64,000 nucleotides of DNA from JAUVZF01 sp964539385 (GTDB taxonomy: Bacteria; Planctomycetota; Phycisphaerae; FEN-1346), in contig CAZIJC010000005.1 in the NCBI GenBank assembly GCA_964539385.1, positions 1-64,000 of the forward strand. The letters are read 5' to 3'. Positions 1 to 8,092 of the stretch are shown piece by piece (the stretch's first letter is position 1; every line of letters begins with the position of its first letter). Both the position numbers and the translations under genes were made by a program. Below the pieces are notes generated by a model that saw only the letters and a program-made list of their open reading frames with translations, was not told the DNA's origin and did not search any database.

Positions 1-1028
1 GCGGCACGCAGGCCCCCGGCATGGCCTGGAACGACTTCAACAACAAGCGGATCCTCGGTACCGTGCCCGTCGAGGGCGACGGCTCGGCCTACTTTGCGGT
101 CCCGGCCGACCGGTTCGTGTATTTCCAACTCCTCGATGAGAAAGGGATGATGGTCCAGTCGATGCGCAGCGGCACGATCGTGCGGCCGGGCGAGACGCTC
201 GGATGCATCGGCTGCCATGAGGACCGCCGCTCGTCCGTGCCGAATTCTGCCAGGAAAGCGATGGGCCGCACGCCCCACAGGCTGAAGCCCTGGCACGGCG
301 CCCCCCGGCTCTTCAACTACCGCACGGAGGTGCAGCCGGTCTTCGACAAACACTGCATCCGGTGCCACGACTTCGGCAAGAAAGGCGCCAAGAAGGTTGT
401 CCTGGCGGGGGACCTCGCCCGGGCGTTCAACGTCTCGTACATGGAACTCAGGCGGAAGAACCTGGTTAAGGTTGTCGGTGCCGGGCCGCCCGACGTGCAG
501 ATGCCGTATTCCTGGGGATCGCACGCAAGCAAGTTGGCCCGCGTTCTGCGGGAAGGTCACAACAACGTCAAACTCGACGCCGAGAGTTTCGACCGTATCG
601 TCACGTGGATCGACATCAACGCCCCGTACTACCCATCGTACGCGAGCGTTTACCCCGACAACCTCTACGGGCGCTGTCCCCTGGACGGCAAGCAGTTGGG
701 CGCACTGGCGAAACTGACGGGCAAGCAACTGAACGGGCAGCATCACGAGCCGCTTATCAGTTTCACCCGGCCCGAACTCAGCCCGTGCCTGGCGGGACTC
801 AAGGAAAAACGTGACCCACGCTATGCCGAGGCGCTGGCCATCATCCGGGCAGGCCAACAGATGCTCGCCAAACGGCCACGTATGGACATGCCCGACGCCA
901 AACTGTTCGGCATCGACGCCGACCGCGAGGTCAAGTACCAGCGCATGGCACATCGCGAGACCGAGGCCCGTAAGGCCATCGTTGCTGACCGCAAGCACTA
1001 CGACATGCCCCGCGCCGGCGGGGAGTAA
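1..1028 (+). CDS. Hydrazine-synthase-alpha-like (HzsA-related) multihaem protein, C-terminal part
   Basis: The reading frame is open to the window edge, so the N-terminus is missing; the first ATG inside the window is at 21. The visible 335 residues match the C-terminal region of a planctomycete family annotated as HzsA-related. A beta-rich segment (VPVEGDGSAYFAVPADRFVY) is followed by two c-type haem motifs, CIGCH at about residues 62-66 and CIRCH at about 112-116. Most members are exported proteins of unknown substrate, and the family is widespread outside anammox bacteria, so this is not evidence for anammox. A hairpin follows the stop. Family assignment is fairly sure; the reaction is unknown. 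Confidence 0.75.
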   Translation, partial: GTQAPGMAWNDFNNKRILGTVPVEGDGSAYFAVPADRFVYFQLLDEKGMMVQSMRSGTIVRPGETLGCIGCHEDRRSSVPNSARKAMGRTPHRLKPWHGAPRLFNYRTEVQPVFDKHCIRCHDFGKKGAKKVVLAGDLARAFNVSYMELRRKNLVKVVGAGPPDVQMPYSWGSHASKLARVLREGHNNVKLDAESFDRIVTWIDINAPYYPSYASVYPDNLYGRCPLDGKQLGALAKLTGKQLNGQHHEPLISFTRPELSPCLAGLKEKRDPRYAEALAIIRAGQQMLAKRPRMDMPDAKLFGIDADREVKYQRMAHRETEARKAIVADRKHYDMPRAGGE

Positions 1029-1047
1029 TACGGCAACGCCACTTTCC

Positions 1048-1075
1048 GCGCGGCGGGTCTCCCGACCCGCCGCGC
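1048..1075. terminator. Strong hairpin between convergent genes
   Basis: A perfect 11-bp inverted repeat (1048-1058 pairs with 1065-1075) encloses a 6-nt loop. It lies 20 bp after the upstream stop codon and between two convergent genes. There is no T-tract on either side, so a bidirectional terminator or mRNA-end stabiliser is inferred rather than proven. Confidence 0.5.
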
Positions 1076-1107
1076 TCGAATGGCGACCTTCCCCCCTCCT
1101 GTGGGCC

Positions 1108-1123
1108 CGGCCCGTACGGGCCG
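1108..1123. repeat. 16-bp perfect palindrome
   Basis: The sequence cggcccgtacgggccg is its own reverse complement and sits in the same convergent intergenic gap as the hairpin. It may be a second transcript-end structure or a protein-binding site; nothing else supports a role. Confidence 0.3.
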
Positions 1124-1177
1124 CGCAATGCGCAAACCAACAAGTGGCGTTGTAGGATTAGGCTGAACGGGTGCTTG

Positions 1178-2272
1178 TCAACCCGCTCGTGCGCCCGGGC
1201 AGGCGGTGGCTTCGACCTCGAACAGCAGGTCATCGCGGCAGACGTCGCTGATGACCGAGATGCATGGCCAGCCGAGGTCGGCCCAATGGCGGTGGAACAT
1301 GTCCTGGACTTCCGGCGTTTTGGAGTAGGCAATCGCGTGAACGACGTCGGCGTCGGTGCAGTTAATGTCGCGAAGGACTGCCTGCACGTTGGTCACCGTC
1401 ATGTCCACCTGGCCCTTCGGGTCGTCTACGTGCTGCGTGATGCCGGCCTCATCGATGGCGGCTGTGCCCGATACGTAGACCGTCTTGCCGGCGGGGGTCT
1501 GTGCGGTTGCTGCTCGCGAGAACGCGGAGCCGTACTCGAACGGCGGCTGTTGCATTCCTGCGGCGCGGTAGTACTCGACGCACGCCTTCTCGCCGACGGT
1601 GGCGATAACGTCGAGGGCGCACCGGGGGCTGCCGGCCGGACCCACGCCGATGCCCGTACTTGCCGGCAGGCAATTCTCATACGGGCCACCCTTAATGATG
1701 CCGCGCTCACGGAAGAACCCGCTGCGGACGCCGTTGAAGTCGTCGTACCAGGAGAGGATGTCCTCGAGCCATAGCCACGTGCGCGCCACGGAGAAGATGT
1801 CGCAACCGGCTTCTCGCAGTGCCGATGCGGCTTTCTCGAAGATGGCCCGCGCCTGGTCGGTGTTTGCTCCCGCCTTCGGCGCGATGAGGCCGGAAAGCGC
1901 CACGTACCCGAGGCCGCCCGCGTCGAGCCTGCGACCACAGACGGCGCCCTCGGAACGGAGGACCTTCGGCGTCTCGCCACAGGAGACCGCGTGAATCTGG
2001 ATGCCGCACAGCCCGCCGTAAGGCCCTTCCGGCACGGCCAGCAGCACGGGGGGGACGCCGTCGTCAAGGGTGCCGTAGACGGCATGGCGGACGGCCAGGG
2101 CATCCTGGAGGGCGGCGTCGGTGCCGAAGATCCGCTCCTGCAGAATGCGGGCCTTGTGGCCTTGGAGCACCTCGGCGACGGCCGAGAAAAGCGCCTCAGC
2201 CTGCTCACCGGGAGGCTTGGACCGGGTCGGGGTGGCGGTGATGAAAACCTCGGCGACCCCGTCGGATTGCAT
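1178..2272 (-). CDS. RidA/YjgF-superfamily (chorismatase FkbO/Hyg5-like) protein
   Basis: A 364-residue protein with two RidA-like halves. The C-terminal half has the trimer-forming YjgF pattern: a GTAAIDEAG strand-turn, a VDMTVTNVQAVLRDIN helix region and a final FEVEATA strand. The N-terminal half resembles the chorismatase-type lobe (GGLGYVALSGLIAP). Family members hydrolyse chorismate or deaminate reactive enamines. No biosynthetic neighbours help to decide, so the substrate is open. It is probably cytosolic, as no signal peptide is seen. It converges on the cytochrome-like gene at the window start. Confidence 0.65.
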   Translation of the reverse strand: MQSDGVAEVFITATPTRSKPPGEQAEALFSAVAEVLQGHKARILQERIFGTDAALQDALAVRHAVYGTLDDGVPPVLLAVPEGPYGGLCGIQIHAVSCGETPKVLRSEGAVCGRRLDAGGLGYVALSGLIAPKAGANTDQARAIFEKAASALREAGCDIFSVARTWLWLEDILSWYDDFNGVRSGFFRERGIIKGGPYENCLPASTGIGVGPAGSPRCALDVIATVGEKACVEYYRAAGMQQPPFEYGSAFSRAATAQTPAGKTVYVSGTAAIDEAGITQHVDDPKGQVDMTVTNVQAVLRDINCTDADVVHAIAYSKTPEVQDMFHRHWADLGWPCISVISDVCRDDLLFEVEATACPGARAG

Positions 2273-2545
2273 CAGGCGTGCGTTAATATGGATGGCTCGT
2301 CTCCTGTGCGCCGAACCGCGACGGGCGCGGCAGCGTGGCGTACCCTGCCCCCTGTCCTTTACCTAGGCTAAACGCATTTCAGGCGCCAAGGTAACGCGGT
2401 AATCACCGGTCCCGGCTAAATCTTTCCGGCAGTTCGCACGGGACGGGTGCCGACATCGGCGGCATCGAACCGGCAGGCGATGGTTGTTTCCCATGCAGGA
2501 AAACGCCGCCGGGACCAGTGAGCCCGAGCGGCCGGTGTCTTTACG

Positions 2546-2622
2546 TGGCGAGGGCGACGGGACTCGAACCCGCAACCTCCGGATCGACAGTCCGGAACTC
2601 TAACCAGTTGAGCTACGCCCCC
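2546..2622 (-). tRNA. tRNA-Asp (anticodon GTC)
   Basis: Read on the minus strand, a 7-bp acceptor stem (gggggcg with cgccctc), a D-arm, an anticodon stem ccgga/tccgg enclosing loop ctgtcga, a T-arm with TTCGAGT and an encoded CCA are all present. The central triplet of the anticodon loop is GTC, decoding GAC/GAU. It stands alone between two minus-strand genes. Confidence 0.95.
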
Positions 2623-2771
2623 ACAGGGCCGACGGCCAACCACATGGCGACCGAGCGCCACCGTCCCGAGGGCAAACGCACAGCCGACACGTCCCGCATT
2701 TTCCCTCGTCCGGCGCTCTTGTCAAGGCAAAACGTTCCCAGATCCAAGGGGGGCGGCACGACGCCGCAGGC

Positions 2772-3878
2772 TTACCGTTGGTAGATCGGCAGTTGCCGAT
2801 ACGATACGCTCATCGCCAGGACGGCCATGGCGGTTGAATAGTAGTCGCCGCCTTCGCCGACGTTCTCTCCGGAGGACCGCCAGTTGCCTTCTTTTTGCTG
2901 AGCCTTGAGCATGACCTCGTACATCTGGGAGGCCCATCGGTCCCAGTAATCGTCGCCAAGTTGGAACATGCCCTGCGAGCAGTAATACATGGCGTAGGAG
3001 AAGTGTGACCCGCGGCCGTAGTGGGTGGGCAGGTTCTTGAGGAGCCATTCACCGGCCATCAGGGCGCTGCGGTCGCGGTGCCGTCCGCACAGTTCCAGGC
3101 AGAGCAGGGCGGTGCCGGTCCGGCCCCAGCCGGAGCCGCCGCCCGGCTGGTAGGCAAAGCCGCCGTCGCGGCGAACCTGACACTTCATAACGTAGCCGAT
3201 GCCGCGCGCGATCGCCTCGGTCGGGACGGCGGCGCCGTTGTTGCGAGCCGAACGCAGGGCCATGATGGCCCAGCTGGTGCACGAGATGTCGCTGTCGCGG
3301 CTGTCGGATTGGTAGCGCCATCCGCCGGTGCTGCGCTCGTCCTTGTGTATCTGCTGTGCGGCAAGGATCATCTTCATCGCCTTGCTCAGAGCCTTGTCGA
3401 TCTTGGTTTGACGGTCGGGGTCCACCATGCCGGAGACTTCCGAGAGCATCAGCGACGAGATGCAGTGGCTGTACATCGGTCCGTGGCCTGAACCCCCGCG
3501 GACCAACATGCCGTTGGACTCCTGCGTCTTCACGATGAAATCGATCCCCTTGTTGAGGACCTTGCCGTACGGTCCGACGCCGGGAGTGTGCCCTTTGGCG
3601 AGGAATGCCATGAGGCAGAGCGACGTGATGCCGGTGGCATTGCGCGAGTGTTCGTTTTTGCTCCACGAGCCGTCGGGTTTCTGCTCTTTGACCAGCCAGG
3701 CGAGCGCCCGGTCGATGGACTTGTCCACTTTCTCCTGGTGCTTGGCGAGCGCCGGCGATGCCTTGTCGGCCATCGCCCGGCCTGCGAGGGCTGCGCAGAG
3801 GCAGGCCGCGAGAACGCCCGCCACCGCCGGTCGAGTTCGGCGTCTGCCTGGGGTGTTGCCGCGCCTGGAGGGTCTCAT
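2772..3878 (-). CDS. Exported protein with terpene-cyclase/prenyltransferase-type alpha-alpha barrel repeats
   Basis: A 368-residue protein with an N-terminal hydrophobic export signal (about residues 18-37) and then repeated helix pairs with the QW-like pattern of squalene-cyclase/prenyltransferase repeats (for example LVKEQKPDGSW, GGWRYQ and RRDGGFAYQPGG). The planctomycete family is annotated as prenyltransferase/squalene oxidase repeat-containing and usually lacks the DxDD cyclase motif, which I also do not see here, so catalysis is doubtful. It is the last gene of the MoxR operon. Its start overlaps the stop of the DUF4175 gene by four bases (3875-3878), implying translational coupling. 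It probably acts in the periplasm with its membrane neighbours. Confidence 0.75.
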   Translation of the reverse strand: MRPSRRGNTPGRRRTRPAVAGVLAACLCAALAGRAMADKASPALAKHQEKVDKSIDRALAWLVKEQKPDGSWSKNEHSRNATGITSLCLMAFLAKGHTPGVGPYGKVLNKGIDFIVKTQESNGMLVRGGSGHGPMYSHCISSLMLSEVSGMVDPDRQTKIDKALSKAMKMILAAQQIHKDERSTGGWRYQSDSRDSDISCTSWAIMALRSARNNGAAVPTEAIARGIGYVMKCQVRRDGGFAYQPGGGSGWGRTGTALLCLELCGRHRDRSALMAGEWLLKNLPTHYGRGSHFSYAMYYCSQGMFQLGDDYWDRWASQMYEVMLKAQQKEGNWRSSGENVGEGGDYYSTAMAVLAMSVSYRQLPIYQR

Positions 3879-6800
3879 TTGCTCTCCTCGCCTTTTTGGC
3901 CGCCTTTCTTGGCGACCTTCTGGAAATACCGTTTAATCAGAGCGCGGTATTCCTCCGGGCCGCCTTCCTCGGCAGCCTGAAGGATCTGGTTGCGTAACTC
4001 GCCCGGCAGCCGCGCCCAGTCGGACAGTTTGATGCCCAGGCCCTGAAGTTTTGCAGCCGTCAGGCTGATGCCGATCGGCCCGATGCCGAACCGGGAGTTC
4101 CGCGTCTGCGCGGGCATCATCCCCGGCTGCATGGCCATGCCCATCCCCATGCCGGGTTGTGCGCCCATCGCCTGGGCCATTGCCGCGGCCTGGCTGGCAG
4201 CCTGCGACAGCGCCTGAGCCGCCTGGGCGGCCGATGGAGCCGATTGGCTCGCAGCGGCTTCCGTGGCAGCACTGTACCCTTCGGCCATCGGCTGGCCCAT
4301 CGCGGCTTCGCCCGCCGACGGCGCGGGCATGCCTTCGGCCGCCTGAGCCAGCGCCTGACCGAGGCCCGAGAGCGCCTCGGCGGCCTCACCGAGGGCCTCG
4401 GCGGCGCTCTGCTGCGACGACTGGGCCGCCTCCGGCGAGCCGGACGGCGAGGGTTGGCTGCCCTGTCCGAGTTCGCCGGCGGCCTGCTCGGCAAACTGCT
4501 GGGCCTCGCCAAGGGCTTCGGTGGCCTCGCCGGCGGCAGCGGCGGTAGCCGGGGCCATCGCTTCGGCACGTTCACCGAGTGCGGCGGCGGCTTCCTGAAG
4601 CGCGCCCGTACGGTCTGCCAGACCTTCCTGAGCGGCGGCCAGCGCCTGCTGCGGGCTCTGCTGCGCGAGGGCCTGCATCTCGGCGGCCAGTTGCTCCTGC
4701 CGCTCGGCCAGGTCACCCGCCTGTTGGGCCATCTGGGCGGCCTCGCCCGCCGATGGCTGACCACTCGACGGCTGGCCGCTCGACGGTTGGCCCGACGATG
4801 GCTCACCGGAAGACGGTTCGCCGGAGGATGGTTCGCCGGAGGAAGGCTCGCCGGACGACGGTTCGCCGGAGGACGGTTCGCCTGAGGATGGTTCGCCTGA
4901 CGATGGTTCGCCGGCGGCCTGCTGAGCGGCCTGGTTGCCGAGGTTTTCAGAGAGGCCGCCGAGTTCCTCGGCGGCGCTGCCCGCGCTTTCGGCGGCGGCG
5001 GCGACGTCGGTTGGCAGTTGCTGGGCGGCGGCCTGAGCATCGTGTGCGGCCTGCTCACCGAGTTGGCTCGGCTGACCGCCCATCGGCGCAACGTTTTCGG
5101 CCAATTCGGTGGCCTCGCGAGCCAGTTGGGCCTGCTCGGCCTGAAGGCGGGCCATCTGGCTTTCCGTCATCTCCTGGCCAAGGGCGTTGCGCTGGGCAAG
5201 GAGTTCTTCCGTGCGCTCGCGGATGTCCTGTTGCTTAGCGGCCAGTTCGCCGGCTTTCTGCATAGCCTCCTGACTTGGCTGCTCGCCTCCGGCTTGTTCT
5301 CCGCCGGCCTGCTCGCCTCCTGCCTGTTCGCCGCCCGCCTGTTCTCCGCCTGCCTGTTCTCCGCCAGCCTGCTCACCGCCGGCTTGCTCACCGCCGGCCT
5401 GCTCACCGCCGGCTTGCTCGCCTCCTGCTTGTTCTCCGCCTGCCTGTTCTCCGCCAGCCTGCTCGCCGCCGGCCTGCTCGCCGCCGGCTTGCTCGCCGCC
5501 GGCCTGCTCACCGCCGGCCTGCTCACCGCCGGCTTGCTCGCCTCCTGCTTGCTCTCCACCGGCTTGCTCTCCACCGGCTTGCTCACCGCCGGGTTGCTTG
5601 CCTTCGGCCCGTGCCGCGAGGGCCTGTTCGGCGGCCTTTTGCTGCTCGATAGCCTGCGGCAACTGGGCGGCCCGGATATCCTCGGCGGCCTGAGCCATCG
5701 GCTGCTGCTGGTCGGCGGCGACCGGCTCGGCGCCGGCCTCTTTGGCAAGTTGGGCCTGTTCGGCTGCCAGGTTTTCGAGGGCCTGGTCGACCTTGGCGAC
5801 CTCGGCCAGTTGTCCGGTTTCCTCGGCCAGCGCCAACTGTTCCTTCTGAAGTTGACGGGCGTCGGCGGCCATGTCCTGGGCGGCCTGCTGGTCGCGCGCC
5901 AACTGAGCCTGCTGAGCGGCAGGCGTGTCGGCGACGAGTTCCCCCACGTTGCCGGCGAGTTGCTCCTGGTCCCGCTGCCAGTCGCCGGGGACCTCCTGCT
6001 GTGCCGCCTGGGCCGCCAGGGCGGCCTCTTCGGCGGCCATGTCGGTCAGGGCTTGAGCCAACTGGACGGCCTCGGCCATCTTATCCAACCCCTTGAGAAG
6101 TTCCTCCGTCAGGCCGATGGCCTTGTCCACGTGCTGGTCGGCCTCGGCGGCGGCCGTGCCGCGCTGGGCCGCCGTGTCGGCAAGTTTGACCTGGCCGGTC
6201 TTGTCTTCGGCGCCTGCCACCTCGGCCTCGAGTTTCTCGAGTTTCGGTTCGAGGCCGGCGAAGGTGCCCTCGGCCGCCTTGGGCGTGACCTCGGCGGTGG
6301 CGGCCTTGGCCTCGGCTAGGTGCTCTCGCATGCGGTCCACGCGTTCGGCGAGCCCCTTGGTGAGTTCCTCGGCCTTCGCCACCTGCTCCTTGACGGGAAC
6401 GGAATCCTCTTTGGTCTTCTTGAGTTCGTGCAGAACCTTTTCGAGCCCTTTGCGGATGGCTTCCTCCTCGGACTTCAGCGACTGCATGGCGTACGATTCC
6501 GCCGAGAGGTCGAGTTCGACCGTGATGGTTCTGGAGGAGGCCTCACCCGGCCCTTTGAGGTCCGGCGGTCTGTTGTCTGCGGCGCGGAGGCGGAACGTGA
6601 ACTGCTTGGCGCCGCGCAGGGGCAGTTTCGACAGCAGAAGGGGCGCCTCGCCGGCCGCCGTCCGGTTCGCCGCATCCCGGCCATCCGGCAAGGAGACAGC
6701 GACCTTGGCACCCTTGCGGGCGTCGGTTGCCACAACGAACTCGGCCTTTGCCAGACCGAAGTCGTCGCTCATGGAGAACTGGACGGGCAGGCGGTCGCTC

Positions 6801-8092
6801 GGCTTCAGGCGGAGCCTCTTGACGTCGGGGTTGATGATCTTGACGGTAGGCGGCTTGTCGGCAAGGGCGACGATCTGGCGTTCGGGCGACGTGTTCTTGA
6901 AGCCGTACTGGTCGGTCATCGCCAGTGCCCACCGGCCGCGCATACGGGGCGCCAGTTCGACCTGGAACTTGCAGACGGTCGTCCCGCCGGGGCCCGGCAG
7001 AATCTGCGTGGTGAGGTCCTTGGCCGGACGGCCGTTGATCTGCACGTCGGCCGATTTGACGGGCTTGTTCGTCGTGGCCGAGACCGTGACCTTGGTGCCG
7101 GCGACGGCACGGATGTCGCCCGGGATGTCGGTCTCGGTCTCGGGCGCGCGCCGGGTGTAGGCCGGATACACGTAATGGGCGTCCAGACGTTTGACGATGG
7201 CCGGCGGCACAACCGTGACGGAGTAGTCCATGCTGAGCGCGTCGCCCGCGTGGACGCGGTACGTGAAGTCCTCGGCGGCCGGCGGACAAGTGATCGTGAA
7301 ACGCGGATAACCCTGCTCCGATGGCGGCAGCGACGTCATGTAGGCCGACCGCTCGGAGCCGTCGGGCAGGCGCTTGCGGAGCGAGGCCCGCTTGACGGCC
7401 TTACTGGCCACCTCCACGCCGATCTCCAGGCGCTGGCCTTCGGCCAGAATGGCGTCGCCGGGCGTGACCGTCAGCATGTCGCCCTTGATGTTGGGCAGGT
7501 TCATGAACGGGGCCACGGCACGCTTGAGCAGCCGCGACGTAATGCTCGGGTACAGCGCCCACAGCGAACCGAAGACGACGAGCACGCTCAGGGCTGCGAG
7601 AAGGTACGGCCGTGCGGCCTTCAGGGGCACTTCCGTCCGGGGTCTGACGCGGCCGGCGTCCTGGCTGGCCTCGGCTGCCAGGGCGGCGATGAGGGTCTCG
7701 GAGCCGCGGATTTCGGGGATGTCGCGGCTGGTGAGCAGTTCGACGGCCGAACTCAGGCGTTCCTGGAGTTCCGGGTGCCGCGTTTCAATGGCCCGGGCGA
7801 TGCCGGTCAGGGTGATGGTCTTGGCAATCGGCAGGATGAGCAGCCACATGGCCACCGCCACCGTAACGGCCAGGGCCGACAGTGTCAGCACCCACCTGAA
7901 CGTCTCGGAGAAGAGCGTGAAGCCGGCGTCGATGCCCATGACCAGCAGCAGCGCGCCGATGGCCGTCGCCACCACGGCCGACACGCCGCGCAGCAGAATC
8001 ACGCCGCGAACCCGGTGGATCAGCCGCCGCAGTGCACGGGCGATCGGTTGGGGTACGTTATGCCCCGCCAGGGGTGATATGGTGTCGGTCAT
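3875..8092 (-). CDS. DUF4175-type large membrane/periplasmic protein with Gln-rich repeats
   Basis: About 1405 residues. Two or three N-terminal membrane segments (after IHRVRGVILLRG) are followed by a beta-rich periplasmic region, a long coiled coil and an extreme low-complexity part. The latter has about 20 copies of GEQAG and about 10 of GEPSS, then Ala/Gln-rich helices and a Met/Gly-rich stretch. The frame stays open to 8176, but I chose ATG at 8092 because it makes an ATGA overlap with the upstream stop, the coupling seen through this operon. Relatives sit beside MoxR/DUF58/VWA genes in many planctomycetes. The role is unknown; a cell-envelope scaffold is inferred. Confidence 0.75.
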   Translation of the reverse strand: MTDTISPLAGHNVPQPIARALRRLIHRVRGVILLRGVSAVVATAIGALLLVMGIDAGFTLFSETFRWVLTLSALAVTVAVAMWLLILPIAKTITLTGIARAIETRHPELQERLSSAVELLTSRDIPEIRGSETLIAALAAEASQDAGRVRPRTEVPLKAARPYLLAALSVLVVFGSLWALYPSITSRLLKRAVAPFMNLPNIKGDMLTVTPGDAILAEGQRLEIGVEVASKAVKRASLRKRLPDGSERSAYMTSLPPSEQGYPRFTITCPPAAEDFTYRVHAGDALSMDYSVTVVPPAIVKRLDAHYVYPAYTRRAPETETDIPGDIRAVAGTKVTVSATTNKPVKSADVQINGRPAKDLTTQILPGPGGTTVCKFQVELAPRMRGRWALAMTDQYGFKNTSPERQIVALADKPPTVKIINPDVKRLRLKPSDRLPVQFSMSDDFGLAKAEFVVATDARKGAKVAVSLPDGRDAANRTAAGEAPLLLSKLPLRGAKQFTFRLRAADNRPPDLKGPGEASSRTITVELDLSAESYAMQSLKSEEEAIRKGLEKVLHELKKTKEDSVPVKEQVAKAEELTKGLAERVDRMREHLAEAKAATAEVTPKAAEGTFAGLEPKLEKLEAEVAGAEDKTGQVKLADTAAQRGTAAAEADQHVDKAIGLTEELLKGLDKMAEAVQLAQALTDMAAEEAALAAQAAQQEVPGDWQRDQEQLAGNVGELVADTPAAQQAQLARDQQAAQDMAADARQLQKEQLALAEETGQLAEVAKVDQALENLAAEQAQLAKEAGAEPVAADQQQPMAQAAEDIRAAQLPQAIEQQKAAEQALAARAEGKQPGGEQAGGEQAGGEQAGGEQAGGEQAGGEQAGGEQAGGEQAGGEQAGGEQAGGEQAGGEQAGGEQAGGEQAGGEQAGGEQAGGEQAGGEQAGGEQAGGEQAGGEQPSQEAMQKAGELAAKQQDIRERTEELLAQRNALGQEMTESQMARLQAEQAQLAREATELAENVAPMGGQPSQLGEQAAHDAQAAAQQLPTDVAAAAESAGSAAEELGGLSENLGNQAAQQAAGEPSSGEPSSGEPSSGEPSSGEPSSGEPSSGEPSSGEPSSGQPSSGQPSSGQPSAGEAAQMAQQAGDLAERQEQLAAEMQALAQQSPQQALAAAQEGLADRTGALQEAAAALGERAEAMAPATAAAAGEATEALGEAQQFAEQAAGELGQGSQPSPSGSPEAAQSSQQSAAEALGEAAEALSGLGQALAQAAEGMPAPSAGEAAMGQPMAEGYSAATEAAASQSAPSAAQAAQALSQAASQAAAMAQAMGAQPGMGMGMAMQPGMMPAQTRNSRFGIGPIGISLTAAKLQGLGIKLSDWARLPGELRNQILQAAEEGGPEEYRALIKRYFQKVAKKGGQKGEESK
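4755..4916. repeat. 15-bp tandem repeat encoding GEPSS
   Basis: About ten tandem 15-bp units encode Gly-Glu-Pro-Ser-Ser, with GQPSS variants at the end, inside the DUF4175-type gene. Synonymous differences between units show it is not a pure sequencing stutter. It probably forms a flexible, length-variable linker. Confidence 0.8.
5277..5590. repeat. 15-bp tandem repeat encoding GEQAG
   Basis: About 20 uninterrupted units of 15 bp encode Gly-Glu-Gln-Ala-Gly. Larger blocks of synonymous variants recur, which suggests expansion by unequal exchange. There are no spacers, so it is not a CRISPR array. Confidence 0.85.

Noticed and set aside
1..1028. Evidence for anammox hydrazine synthase
   Set aside because: Only the HzsA-related C-terminal family pattern is seen, which is common in planctomycetes without anammox; no HzsB/HzsC genes are present.
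5277..5590. Possible CRISPR array (many short direct repeats)
   Set aside because: The units are contiguous 15-mers in frame within a gene, with no spacers; they encode GEQAG.
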